A stretch of DNA of 64,000 nt, from positions 52,968,728 to 53,032,727 of the forward strand of contig CM055098.1 of assembly GCA_029204225.1 (NCBI GenBank), in the 5' to 3' direction. The position numbers and the translations under genes are program-made. The notes under the pieces are model-generated. The model was not told the origin of the DNA. It was given only the letters and a program-made list of their open reading frames with translations, and made no database searches. The DNA is from Diphasiastrum complanatum (Eukaryota > Streptophyta > Lycopodiopsida > Lycopodiales > Lycopodiaceae). Positions 11,976-21,678 of this stretch are shown in pieces (within the stretch, counting starts at the first letter, position 1; each line of letters starts with the position of its first letter).

Positions 11976-14900
11976 TACTTTTCTCCCTATTAGGCTTTTT
12001 CTCCCATTTTTCCATCATTTAATCAGCTCCAAATCCCTTTTTACGAATAGGATTTGTCAACACTAGGAGTTCACTTGATTTCATCACTAAAGGTCGAGTT
12101 TGTTCCAAGATTTGCTTATGGGACAAATGCAATGCTCACCTATCATTTTTGAAGAGGGTGATTTTTCCAACAAGTGCCTCTACCATGCAATGCACATTAG
12201 GGTTTTGGGAAAAACCCTAAATGGTGATTTGGCACGCCTTAGTTTATAGGAATTGTTCATTTCTATATATTGGGGTACATTCTTTCATGGGTTGTGATAT
12301 CATCTCTCCTTCATTAGTGGTTGCTTTGTGTCAGACTCCAAATCTGAAATTTCACTTAAATCCTAGCTTATCCCGTGCGCAGCAATCCGCAATGTCGATC
12401 CCTGTCGATCTACCTACATGTACAAACATCAGAGCACACGAAACGTGGTGGAGTTGGCTCCCTTGTCTCTTCCCAACCTTTGCTGCATAGATTATGATGA
12501 GGAATGCCTCTCTCTAGGCTCACTTATGCACAATCCTCAAGCACCCCTTAACCCTGACCTTTCCTAATGTCGACACATGGCCAATTCCATGCACAATCGA
12601 CACTTGCCACTTGGCAGTACCCCCCTGACACAGGGAAGTGAGTAGGCTGACATGTGTCACTCATACACTACTGGACCAAGTGTCCCAGTGTGAGCATGTG
12701 ACATGTGTCATGTTTGACCGGTCAACCCTGACATGTGTCACTCATTCACTGGACCAAGTGTCCCAATGAGCATATGACACGTGTCTCGCTGACTAGTCAA
12801 CTCTCCTACTTTTTAGGAGGTCAGTCCAGCCACTCCTAATAAATGACCCAGTACCCCATGCCAAAGCTAAGCACGACTCTTTGAGGTCCAATGCCAACTA
12901 ATTATAGTTTATTTACAATTTACTTACAAAAGTCACTATAGGCCGGTGACTTAGCCATTTCAGTAATTACAATAATTACAAAACGTACATGTGTCTCTGA
13001 AAACTATAAATAACCAGGACAGGGAGTAAAGGCTCTAACATCCCTTCCCACTCAGACAAAGACATCGTCCGTGATGACCAAACTAGGGTACTGTGCACGC
13101 AAACCGTGCGCGGTCTCCCTGGCAGCATCTGCAAGAGGTCTTCCATGCCAAGCAACTAAATATATCAAAGATCAAGCGGTTACATAGACGTTTCTCCCGC
13201 CTATCCAATATCCTTGTTGGCTCATGGATCTCCTCTACATGCTTCTGAATAGAGTCACAACTGACTCATCTCCGTACATCGGAGTTGTCAACAACAATTG
13301 GCCTAATCAAGCCTCCTACGATAACCAGCATCCCATACTACTGACAATCGCACTCGGCTCTCACTAGCACCACAATTGCTTGTCTTAAGTTCTTTTCAAC
13401 TAGCTCAAGCATTTCACCCATTGAGTTAGACATCAATTGTACTAGGCACTTTGAGGAATTCCCACCGTAACAAGACTAATAGGCCTAAAACCATATTGGG
13501 CCACCAAAAGCTATATAGGATCATCCCATAGGTCCAATCCACACCGGGATGACTAGCACCAGTACTATTATAACATAAATGCAAAATCTCCCTACACAGC
13601 CCTTTACTAACTGGAATGTGGAGTTTGCCATTTCCTTTAACTATACCATCTACCATGGTATGATTTAGGCAAGTGTGAGCAAAGATTCTCCTTCTGAGAC
13701 TCTACTTGGCCAAGATTTACCTCTCTCACGACCTCCTTACAATAAACAATGAGGATCCTCTTGCTGAATCTATCTTATCTCAGCAATTAGGTCATTCTCT
13801 ATGACCACAGAAGACATCCGATACAATATACGAGATAATGCATCAACCACATGATTTTCGGCACCTTTCATGTACCAAATTTCGATGTGAAATTCCTACA
13901 TCAATCCAGCCCACCTGGCTAATTGCAGAAATACATCAAAATGTCATGGTCGGCGTATACCCGCACCACACAAATAATGCCTCCATACTTTCATAGCATG
14001 GACAATGGCATACAAATCTTTGACCTTCTTGCTCTCAAAGGCCACTAGCCTACCCTCTTGCATCCGAATTGTCCCAACGACGACATCACTTGCATCCGTT
14101 ACTATGACAAATGGTTTCTGAGGGTCTACTATCTTAATGTGACAAAGTCAGCTATAGCTTGTTTCAAAGTGTCGAAACTTCACTGCTGAACTTCCGTCCA
14201 CTTATTATTCTAAAGCATATCGGTCAAAGGTGCAGCCATGGGTGAACAACCCTTCACACCTTGCAATAAAACCCAAACAATTCAAGAGAGCCTCTCAATA
14301 TCGTCAAGTCTGTAGGTACAGGCCACGGAAGGAGAATAACGACTCTCCTTGGTCTCAGTTTTATGCCTTCAACTAACACGATAAGACTCAAATACGCTAT
14401 CTCTTATTATCATTAGCAACAAGATGTTATCCCTTAGAGTTGACAAAACAGTTCTAAGGTGAGTTTTGTGCAACACGTCACCACAACTGTAAACCAAAAC
14501 GTCATCCATAAACAGTCAGAGTACATCGTCCATCAACATCATACATGTTGTTGGGGCATTAGTCAAGGCATAACCAAACTCAAACAACTTTGCTAAAACA
14601 GTAGCACCGTACAATACGAGGAATAGGATATCGATGCTTGACAAACTCCTTGAACATTGGGCGTCCCATACCGTCCTTTGCCTCTGGGGAGTTCAAGCAT
14701 CGATAAGCCCACATACATACGCTGTGACCCGCCTGTTGGTCTAGGTTCCTAAGTAAGTCAACTTGTTCTTGCCATATGTTACTTTTGCAATCATTGGTAA
14801 ACATATCAAACGAAAACAAAAGCACATATACTTACAGCGAACCCCCACATACTAAGCTACCATGATCAAAGGTCGTGGAGGCACATCGGGCTCACCTCAA

Positions 14901-17900
14901 AGTGAATGGATTCTATCATCGCGCTGGAAGTCGCACACATGAGTACCCCAAGTGATGTAGAGCTTCCGTGCTACGTGCCAACATATTCGTAGTACCACAT
15001 CAAAACACGCCAAACACATTATCTTAATATCCAATTTCTTAACCTAACTCTGAATTGTTAAGGGCATACCCACAACCCCGAAATCTCCCCCAACAGTTGC
15101 CTTTCAATTAGCCCTCACGACTATGTACTAGTACAGGGATGGTTGTGTGCTCACAGTCAACCTTTCAATCAAAGTCAAGTACGTTATGAGAGGACCTAGT
15201 GTCAAGTAGAACACACATTCGTACCACACAACTGTCCAGTCATAACAATCAAGAACTACTTGGACATTGATACATGCGTTGCATCTTTAAACAATTGTGG
15301 CAAAAGAAATACCATCAACCTTACCTGATCATCGACACTTTCTCAAGATGAAGAGTACTTCCCTGGAGTTCATCCTGCTCCAGCTCTTCAATAGCCATAG
15401 GTGCTCGTGCCTGCTTCACTAGCAAATTGTATGAAGGCCGCATTGGAGTCCGTGGACATTCCTTCCACATGCATCCTACCAAGTAACCAAAGCAAAACTC
15501 TCTCATTTGGAACACCCTTGGTCTTGCGGCATTAGCAACAAAGGTTGCTGGCCCCTTCTAAACATCAGATTGCCCATACAATCGTTGTCCCTAGAAGCTA
15601 TAGCTATTTGTCGCATCGAAGGACGCTGACCTCTTCGGACATTAGACCGCCCACACAATCCTTTGTCCTTGGAAGCCCCTGCTCCTCCTTTCAGCTCACT
15701 TGAAACTTGCCTTTGCACAAATTGACTCTTAAACCTTTTGAGCCTCTTCTTATCTTAAGGCCAAAAACCGCCTGAGGCCAAGGCTCACCACTAATCTTGT
15801 GCATTGTTGTCTAGGGAAGGTAGTCTAAAAGCAAGTTCTTCCAATCCTGTGTGGCCAGATGATAAGGCAATGGATTCCAAACATCAAAAATCAGCGAGCA
15901 AACAACAGCTTGTTGGCTAGACAGGTCGCATAGGGCCACAAGGCTGGCCAGTGACTGTAGACAGCCCACAAGGCAGGGCAAAACCCATGTTGGCAGAAGA
16001 TAGGGGGCAGATATCATTTCAGTTGATCAACAGGCACTTTTTAAGCCTTCAAAATCTGGCCTGCTAATAATCTTTCTAGTCCCAATTCCACAGCTGTAAC
16101 CTGATCCAGTTCCGCGCAGATGCAACCTAATCCAATTCCGCAAGTGTAACCAGACTCTGATCCACGCTGAAACCCAATTCTGATCCGCGCTACAACAAAT
16201 GCATGCTGCTTGGGCTGCAACCTCATTTTTCTCCGCAGCCTGATTGTGCTCCGCGACTGGAACAAGTGATCCACAGCTGGCCTGAAATCAGAATCTGATC
16301 CGAGTAACTGTAAACTGTTCTGATTCTGATCCACAAAATTCGATTCAGTTCCACAATTGAAATCTGAATTTGGTTCTACGGTTGGAACCGGATCTGATCC
16401 GCGACGCTGAAACCTGATCCTGGTTCACAAACGAAATCTGATTATGATTTTTGCCCGAACGTACACCTAGGCCCTGATACCAAATGTCAGACTCCAAATC
16501 TGAAATTTCACTTAAATCCTAGCTTATCCCGTGCGCAGCAATCTGCAATGTCGATCCCTGTCGATCTACCTGCATGTACAAACATCAGAGCACACGAAAC
16601 ATGGTGGAGTTGGCTCCCTTGTCTCTTCCCAACCTTTGCTGCATAGATTATGATGAGGAATGCCTCTCTCTAGGCTCACTTATGCACAATCCTCAAGCAC
16701 CCCTTAACGTTGACCTTTCCTAATGTCGACACATGGCCAATTCCATCCACAGTCGACACTTGCCACTTGGCAGTACCCCCCTGACACATGGAAGTGAGTA
16801 GGCTGACGTGTGTCACTCATACACTACTGGACCAAGTGTCCCAGTGTGAGCATGTGACATGTGTCATGTTTGACCGGTCAACCCTGACATGTGTCACTCA
16901 TTCACTGGACCAAGTGTCCCAATGAGCATATGACACGTGTCTCGTTGACTAGTCAACTCCTTTTTAGGAGGTCAGTCCAGCCACTCCTAATAAATGACCC
17001 AGTACCCCATGCCAAAGCTAAGCACGACTCTTTGAGGTCCAATGCCAACTAATTGCAATTTATTGACAATTTACTTACAAAAGTCACCACAGGCCTGTCA
17101 CTTAGCCATTTTAGTAATTACAATAATTACAAAACGTACACGTCTCTGAAAACTGTAAATAACCGGGACAGGGAGTAAAGGCTCTAACACTTTGCCCCTA
17201 GTTTGTAACACCTCAACAACGTGCAAGCTATAACTTTTACTTTGTTGGTAGGGGTGATGAAATAGGCCATCTTGGAAAACCGATCTAGCAACCAAAAAAT
17301 AAATTTAACCTTGCTTGAGTCCCTAGTAAACTAACAATAAAATCTAAAGAGATATTGTATCTAAAGTGGATGGAGTAGACTTGGAGGACTTACTCTCTCA
17401 ATCTTATTCACTTGACAAGGGAAGCAACATTGGATGTACTCTCTAAAATCTCGTTGCAATCATGGCTAGAAAAAACATGTCCTAGTTATTTCACAAAACT
17501 TATCAACACCAATGTGCCTTTGTTGGGACTATCATGACAGTCATGGGTCTCATCGATTACGAGGTCTTATTGATACCAAAGTGCCTTGCATAGGGACTAT
17601 CATGGCATTCATGGGAAATGTTTTGGTGAAGATCATCCATGTCTGGCACGAACATGTTATCATTTCTTAACAACATACCTTTCTCCATGGTGTATGTAAG
17701 ATAAGTGTGTCCCTCTATGAAAGCAATAGAAAAAAGTTGACTCTTCCACACAATTTGTTATCTTACATGCTTCGGGCCACACGATTTGGATCATTTTGCT
17801 AAGCTTCCTTGTTCTTGTTCATGACATCCCAGCACACGAAACATAAGAATCTTTAAATACAACCACTTTCCAACATTCAATTCATGATGAGTTCGTTTCA

Positions 17901-20847
17901 GGCCAACATAATTTTGTTCCTGATCACTCAAAACATTTTACTTGCTAACTATGAGATTTCCTGCATATCACACAAGAAATTGGCTACTTTTTGAACATGA
18001 GCAGATCTTACTTCAATATTGACAAGTGAACGTGGTCGGAATCCATACATAATCATAAATGGACTATATTCAATCACTGAATGCTTATTATTGCTATAAG
18101 CAAACTTAAACAATGGAAGGTACATTTTCTCTGAGATTGCTTATGCGCGAGACATATGCTCTCACGATATGTCCTCTCTGTTCGGATACTCCGAAGAACT
18201 GAAACTAAGGGAAGTCTCAAGTTTATGGAATACGGCCAACCTGAAATGTCCACTGCATTTGGAATTACGATCACTACGATATCTGAAGGCAAACCGTAAA
18301 GCTTGAACATATGTTTCACAAAGATTAGAGCTAAATCAGAAGCTTTTATTATCGTTTTCACAGGAATAAAGATAGCTAACTTGGTCAGGCGATCAACTAT
18401 TACCCAAATAGCATCATTACCTTTCAACGTCCTGGGAAGACATACCTTTCCACCTTTTTGATCAAATCTCCAATGGCAATAACAGTTTTCTGGCTTCTAA
18501 TTGATCGGTTTGAGCCATCTCTGGTTACACATAGCAACATAAGATTCTACAAAAGGTTTCATCTTTGGCCAAATATGTTCCTTCGCGTAGTAGGTATTGC
18601 CGGTGAATTCAACAATTCCCTAACTTGGGCAATTGGTAGTGCATTATTCAAACCTCTATCACAAAGTTTTATTCCCTATGAAAAGCCAAAAAAAATCCAA
18701 TCAGCTTTTTTTGCTGGTTCTTCTGACATCTGTGTTTTCGATTCTTATGACACAATAAACGGTACCATAAATGGAATCCATACAAACTCAAAAAAAATAA
18801 ACACAAAAAAAAGAAGAAACAACTTTGGTAGGTTACGAAAATTGCATGACAAAATACAATTCACAAATTGTAAAATCTAAATTGACATTGTTGGGAAAGC
18901 AAAACCAAAGTGAACATTTTATGACGGAATTTAGCTTATGATAGGGTCAAAGTTTGTGAAAACTCTCCCCTCAGAAAACTTGAACGCAACTGGTGGGAAA
19001 TTTACGGACTCGATATTTGTCAAGTCAAATTAGCATCTCTAAGTCAATTATGATATGGTTAAGATTAAATGAAATGAAGGAAAAATCTTTTTTACCAAAG
19101 TGAAATTCCACCTGCAGCTCACTACAGTGAAGCTTACAAAAAGTAGAGAGATTTTTGATTGAATCCACATCACATAACCTGAATTTAGATCACTGGGTCC
19201 CTACAAGATATCTAAAACCTCAAAGTTTAAGTTTCAACCATCTTTCCAGCTGAAAAACAACTCCAAAGCGCCCCCCCCGCACCCCCCCCCCCCCGGTCCT
19301 TTCAAACAGCCACCTCCAGCCCCTTCATGACTCCTACCCTAAGCTGCTGCATATGCCCTTTATCAACACAACAGCTATGAGGATTTCCCCTTTCCAGCTG
19401 CACCCAGGGTTTCTCAGCAGATGCTTGTGGGTGCCTTGCCTCCACCAATTCTCAGAGCAGCGTGGCCATCCCAGCCACCAATCTGATTCAGCATCATGCA
19501 TGTTTAAGCTTGAAAACTGCCTATCCACCAGTTTCCAGGCCAGCTTAGCAGTGCTTCATTTGAGAAGTTGAAAACAAACTCCCTGGCATCGAATCCACAA
19601 CCCACTATTATGAAAACGAGGAGACAAGAAGGAACGAACTCCGGTAGGATCAGAACTCTTGTGCGAATCATTTACAGAGGAACAAATGTGACCAGTATCA
19701 ATAGTTTCCAGAGGCTCAGAGAGCTCCCCTCACCAGATTCACACTAGCCTTTACACAGTTCTGGCAGGGTTTTTCAATTTTCTCAACACGTTTTAATTCA
19801 TTATAGCTCTAAGCTAACAACTCAATAGCATGCAATGACTATATCTTCAAATTTTTCCATGCTATCCAAAAACTCCTCCGTAAACCAAGTTGACCATTTG
19901 ATTTTTTGTCATAGCAGGAACATAATCACTAAGGTCAAAGCACATAGATTAAATATGCAACCTACTAGCGAACTATTTCTTGAATTAAATCAAAATCCAT
20001 TTTCACTCTCTTTCTAGCAAGATCACGTAACATGCTTTTTTCCCCAACATCAAACCTGTAAAACTGTCGATTTCAACACTACATAAAAGATCGAACAAAA
20101 ACCCTTATAAAATCCTAGCTTGGAGTTGGGGAGCATCTTGAAGCTTGCAGGTTGCTTGGAGGACATTTGGAGGCTCTACCTTGGATTTGGAGTGGAAAAA
20201 CAACAATTTTGAGAAGATCACCACTAAGTTTTATTCACAATCGAACTCACCCCAAATGTTTGTAACAGATGATAGAATCCAAGAAGCAACTGGCTTTTTC
20301 ACTCCTTGAAGCTCCATGCGAGTGAATGGGTTATGGCAAGAACCTCCCAACTAATAGCTGGTGAATGGCTATACGCCCCCAAGCTGATCCCTATAGGGAA
20401 TACTACGGCAGCAAGAATGTAAAAGCACGATCAATCAATAATCCCAATATGTCGACACAGAAGGAGTGAGGGTGTATATATATATTGTCCCTAACCCTAG
20501 CTTCCATATGACATGCGGATTCTGTAGATGCATGCTATAGTACCTAATATAGGCAATCATCCACAACCACCCTTGCATGAGGCAATGCATTATTTAAATA
20601 GGGACGTAAGGCCTATTTTGAGTTAAGGCGATGCTACGGTATAGGCTACACTATACACATTCAGAACATAACAAGAATTCTCTTCTCAAGTCCTATCCTC
20701 AACACAACAATGTAGTGATCTGCTGCATGAGCTTTTCGGAGCACTATCTATTCGGGACCCAAAACGCACCTCGAATCGTTAAAAAATTTGAAAATTTTAA
20801 TGAGGCTGTAAGTAGGCAGCTCCTAGACTCACATTTTCTTTTTTTCA

Positions 20848-20918
<71 letters not shown>

Positions 20919-21678
20919 CTGCATTTTGGGCATCGTGGAGTAGCATTTTGTGCTTGATTCTACATAGCGGTAATCAAGTTAAAAGAAAAACAAGAAGATA
21001 AAAGAGCAATAACCAGCTAAGTAAAATGAAGAGTGCCTTTTATCAAGCTATGATCTCAATCACAAATATAGTATCACTTACGAACAAAGGATTGTAAAAG
21101 TTGGAGCATTAGCATCCTCCAACTAAAAATACTACAATCACCTTAAATATTGTCAGTGGATGATTGTCTATGAGGAAGAGCATTGAGTCTCACACAAGAA
21201 ATTCAATAACAATTGAATCCTAAGCCATTGCGTCAATGACAACTAATTTATTGATCTTATTTGGGGAATCCTAATAGAACCGTCCAAGAAGGTACTAGAC
21301 TACGCCTAAAATCTCCCAATCTTATCTAGACTCGGGGCCCAACTCCTAATTCCGGAATTGGAATTGTCATAGTAACACATTTCCTTTTGCTTGCAAGCAC
21401 ATGAGATTTTGTCACTCCCAAGATATGGTGTTGAGTGAGCGTTATGCGTTGCACAACAAGCTTTTGGAATATTTTGATAGCTTTACGCTTAATTTTTTGT
21501 TTTGTAGGTTTCTCCAGCAAATAGCTTGGTGGATCTTTGTCGAAGGCATCAAGGCAAGGTGATAATCTGTGATCGTGACTCGAGCAAATCCTTCCTCGCA
21601 GATGTGAAGCTCACGGGAAATGCTGGTGAGGTCCTTCCACGACTTGTAGATGCTTGCAAACACATATGCAAGTTGTAA
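3520..21678 (+). CDS. Sirtuin family NAD-dependent protein deacylase (5 exons, N-terminal exon missing)
   Basis: Sirtuins remove acyl groups from lysines using NAD+. Five exons, all with AG acceptors and GT donors, join in one frame into about 223 residues ending at TAA (21676-21678). Seen in order: IPDFRS and GLWSKYDP (exon 1), ITQNVDNLHQ (exon 2), RAGNKK, the catalytic His of ELHGN and the zinc cysteines CITC (exon 3), CNTC, DVVLFGEALP and VVGTSLT (exon 4), then SPAN, IICDRD and GNAGEVLPRLV (exon 5). The N-terminal GAGIS part is not visible and probably lies left of the window beyond the LINEs. The motifs fit bacterial/archaeal-type sirtuins better than plant SRT1 (SIRT6-like) or SRT2 (SIRT4-like). 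No targeting peptide can be judged. No frameshift or stop was seen, so it is probably a live gene despite very long TE-filled introns. Confidence 0.9.
3753..4530. other. Sirtuin intron sequence, nothing recognised
   Basis: AT-rich sequence without a credible ORF, repeat array or RNA gene. It may be decayed transposon DNA, since copia remnants follow directly. Confidence 0.5.
4540..5060 (+). pseudogene. Degenerate copia protease-to-integrase remnant
   Basis: Several frames give scattered copia blocks in the right order: SVLYVP (protease/pre-integrase border) near 4553, then ELIHLDICGPTQTS with MMFVDE at about 4876-4960, which is the start of the integrase core. Stops and frameshifts are numerous. 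It lies inside the first visible sirtuin intron. The identity is from motif recognition only. Confidence 0.6.
5040..5686 (+). repeat. Diverged direct repeat pair, about 140 bp (5040-5180 and 5545-5686)
   Basis: Both copies share an AAG(A)AGTGCAATC start, an ACCATCAACTT block, ACCAAATG and a CATTGTCAGTGCC or CACTGTCAAAGCC end. They lie about 505 bp apart. They may be parts of an old LTR or a local duplication. Confidence 0.55.
5687..6286 (+). mobile_element. Putative 5' LTR of a copia element
   Basis: A segment beginning TGTTGAGAATT and ending CATCA directly before a primer-binding site. TG...CA ends and the following gag start support an LTR. No second copy was found in the window, so the left edge is a guess. 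Confidence 0.4.
6287..6300 (+). other. Primer-binding site-like sequence (tRNA-iMet)
   Basis: TGGTGTCAGCCCCT resembles TGGTATCAGAGCC with a few changes. It lies 72 bp before the gag ATG at 6372. Confidence 0.5.
6372..6953 (+). pseudogene. Copia gag remnant
   Basis: Gag packages copia RNA. The ATG at 6372 starts MDSQSKAG...LDGSTYHLWKFR, typical of copia gag N-termini. A 1-bp frame change at about 6445 leads to MKIVLMAKELYNVVTG and ALISLNISDTQIGHV...TLKEVWDILSTLY. A second shift near 6715 continues with LQNHLNQFKNLLQQM and LLHEENRR up to a stop at 6953. The zinc knuckle and pol are not found downstream, so this is a 5' fragment in the sirtuin intron. Confidence 0.8.
7175..7242 (+). repeat. 34-bp tandem duplication
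   Basis: TGTCATCTAGCGATCTACAT and its following bases are repeated once with a few changes. It is non-coding; 6960-8124 otherwise shows no recognisable feature. Confidence 0.7.
8125..8272 (+). CDS. Sirtuin exon (PELFWKM...ITQNVDNLHQ)
   Basis: The acceptor is GGTGGCAG and the donor GTTCAAG. The first base completes Arg, then PELFWKMALEIYELM, KPNAAH and ALAELE lead to ITQNVDNLHQ, the conserved NAD/ribose-binding block. It ends in phase 0 at CAG. Confidence 0.92.
8680..9346 (+). mobile_element. Diverged LTR of the gypsy family at 12329-17189, opposite orientation
   Basis: The reverse complement of the LTRs at 12329-13040 and 16485-17189 aligns here by eye. Shared stretches include ATGGCTAAGTCA, CTGACCTCCTAAAAA, GGGACACTTGGTCCA, GCCAAGTGGCAAGTGTCG and TTAAGGGGTGCTTGAGG. 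An internal unit of about 80 bp is duplicated. It carries palindromes TTGACCGGTCAA and GACACGTGTC, i.e. W-box and G-box cores. Edges are approximate, and no target-site duplication was confirmed. Confidence 0.75.
9380..10420 (+). pseudogene. Gypsy integrase remnant with C-terminal region
   Basis: The integrase would insert gypsy cDNA. Frames shift, but the order is clear: a VVVDR-like strand near 9456, IFRLHGLPRSIFTEQNSKLTSIF (about 9519-9592), then LLRILDIQG-MSTTYHSFADGESEVLDRILQDYLR (about 9600-9700). After a gap come FQVGDTIYLRLSF and a YDIFHVSLLR motif near 10165-10200, the usual end of gypsy integrase. The central DDE motif is partly lost. It may belong with the LTR just upstream, with most of the element deleted. 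Confidence 0.8.
11066..11182 (+). CDS. Sirtuin exon (RAGNKK...ELHGN, zinc CxxC)
   Basis: The acceptor is ACTTGCAG and the donor GTAAGC. It starts in phase 0 with RAGNKKVYELHGN, whose His is the general base of sirtuins. CSCITC supplies the first zinc cysteine pair. Thirty-nine codons, no stop. Confidence 0.92.
11742..11894 (+). CDS. Sirtuin exon (second CxxC, DVVLFGE, VVGTSLT)
   Basis: The acceptor is TTTTATGCAG and the donor GTCAGT. It carries PKCNTCQG (second zinc pair), LKLDVVLFGEALP and LLVVGTSLT, part of the Rossmann fold. A CT microsatellite starts 8 nt after the donor; reading through it would add a Leu-Ser run and lose the C-terminus. Confidence 0.92.
11903..11970 (+). repeat. (CT)n microsatellite, about 34 units
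   Basis: It starts 8 nt after the donor of the fourth visible sirtuin exon. It is the reverse complement of the GA tracts at 3426-3494 and 20850-20914, all within one transcription unit. Confidence 0.97.
12329..13040 (-). repeat. Gypsy 3' LTR (712 bp)
   Basis: Direct-repeat partner of 16485-17189. It contains an internally duplicated block of about 80 bp with ACACGTGT and TGACCGGTCA palindromes. Confidence 0.93.
13041..13051 (-). other. Polypurine tract
   Basis: On the minus strand GTGGGAAGGGA abuts the TGTTAGAG start of the 3' LTR, the position where plus-strand DNA synthesis begins. Confidence 0.75.
13400..15800 (-). pseudogene. Degenerate gypsy gag-pol
   Basis: Read from high to low coordinates: a gag zinc-knuckle-like CFGYLVGCMWKECP near 15500-15430, then the RT motif FKEFVKHRYPIPRI around 14670-14610. 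RT/RNase H follows near 14230-13850, with TDMLxNNKWTE and TDASDVVVGTIRMQEGR in shifting frames. The integrase zinc-domain tail at 13656-13426 carries ILHLCYNSTGASHPGV and FWWPNM. Every domain is interrupted by stops and shifts, and the integrase catalytic core is not seen. Not functional. Confidence 0.75.
16080..16465 (-). repeat. Degenerate repeats of a TCTGATCCGCG-like unit in the gypsy leader
   Basis: Between the primer site and gag the sequence repeats variants of CTGATCCGCG, AATTCTGATCC and CTGATCCAGTTCC at irregular spacing. It has no convincing coding content. It may be a leader minisatellite. Confidence 0.55.
16470..16482 (-). other. Primer-binding site (tRNA-iMet-like)
   Basis: Minus-strand TGGTATCAGGGCC lies two bases inside the 5' LTR (16485-17189). 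It differs from TGGTATCAGAGCC at one position. Confidence 0.75.
16485..17189 (-). repeat. Gypsy 5' LTR (705 bp)
   Basis: Partner of 12329-13040 and followed by the CTTTG duplication. It lacks a few bases near 16960 that the other LTR has. Confidence 0.93.
17190..17751 (-). pseudogene. Gypsy integrase fragment (zinc domain and start of core)
   Basis: Minus-strand frames give GMLLRNDNMFVPDMDDLHQ and HECHDSPYARHFGINKT, the HHCC zinc domain. A second CHDSP-like copy with HIGVDKF follows, then WLQRDFREYIQCC and FPCQVNKIE, SLLHPL, and FWLLDRFSKMAYFI. The duplicated CHDSP...G block suggests two fragments joined end to end. The gypsy element above was inserted at its edge. Confidence 0.75.
17820..18640 (-). 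pseudogene. Gypsy integrase fragment (core to C-terminus)
   Basis: In order on the minus strand: YYAKEHIWPKMKPFVESYVAMC, LPRTLKGNDAIWVIVDRLTKLAIFIPV, ASDLALIFVKHMFKLYGLPSDIV, then SVIEYSPFMIMYGFRPRSLV. These are gypsy integrase core blocks with the IWVIVDRLTK strand and the SPFMIMYG motif near the end. Frameshifts break it. The overlapping + strand ORF (18458-18880) is a shadow. Confidence 0.8.
18880..20849. other. Sirtuin intron, no gene recognised
   Basis: AT-rich sequence with a C-homopolymer region (19270-19294) and a short TATATATATA run near 20476. No reliable coding frame. It could contain a decayed LTR, but no partner was seen. Confidence 0.5.
19270..19294 (+). repeat. Poly-C tract
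   Basis: Two runs of C separated by GCA. Homopolymers like this are prone to sequencing or assembly length errors. Confidence 0.9.
20850..20914 (+). repeat. (GA)n microsatellite, about 32 units
   Basis: It lies in the last sirtuin intron, 594 bp before the terminal exon. It is complementary to the CT tract at 11903-11970 at the other end of the same intron. Confidence 0.97.
21508..21678 (+). CDS. Sirtuin terminal exon (SPAN...GNAGEVLPRLV, stop)
   Basis: The acceptor TTTTGTAG follows a T-rich tract and gives VSPANSLVDLCRR, GKVIICDRD and LTGNAGEVLPRLVDAC, ending in TAA. Joined to the previous exon it restores GTSLTVSPAN in frame. The opposite strand has an unrelated longer open frame (21720-21442) that is a shadow. 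Confidence 0.88.
   Translation, partial: VSPANSLVDLCRRHQGKVIICDRDSSKSFLADVKLTGNAGEVLPRLVDACKHICKL

Larger units (their letters stand above)
12329..17189 (-). mobile_element. Gypsy LTR retrotransposon, degenerate but with complete ends
   Basis: LTRs at 12329-13040 and 16485-17189 are direct repeats, both TGTCAGACTCC...GGCTCTAACA. They are flanked by the 5-bp target-site duplication CTTTG at 12324-12328 and 17190-17194. The element is on the minus strand: its primer site adjoins the right LTR and its polypurine tract the left LTR. About 20 differences and a small indel between the LTRs were counted by eye, roughly 3%. The interior is only 3.4 kb, so parts of gag-pol are lost. It lies in the last sirtuin intron, antisense to the gene. 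Confidence 0.93.

Noticed and set aside
11895-12066. Sirtuin continuing through the CT tract as Leu-Ser repeats
   Set aside because: A GT donor at 11895 and the in-phase terminal exon at 21508 explain the end much better.
18458-18880. 140-codon + strand ORF as a gene
   Set aside because: It lies opposite a gypsy integrase fragment whose motifs are clear on the minus strand, and has no motifs itself.
3520-21678. Naming the sirtuin SRT1 or SRT2
   Set aside because: Motifs differ from what I know of both classes (e.g. GLWSKYDP and DNLHQRAG), so no gene symbol was given.
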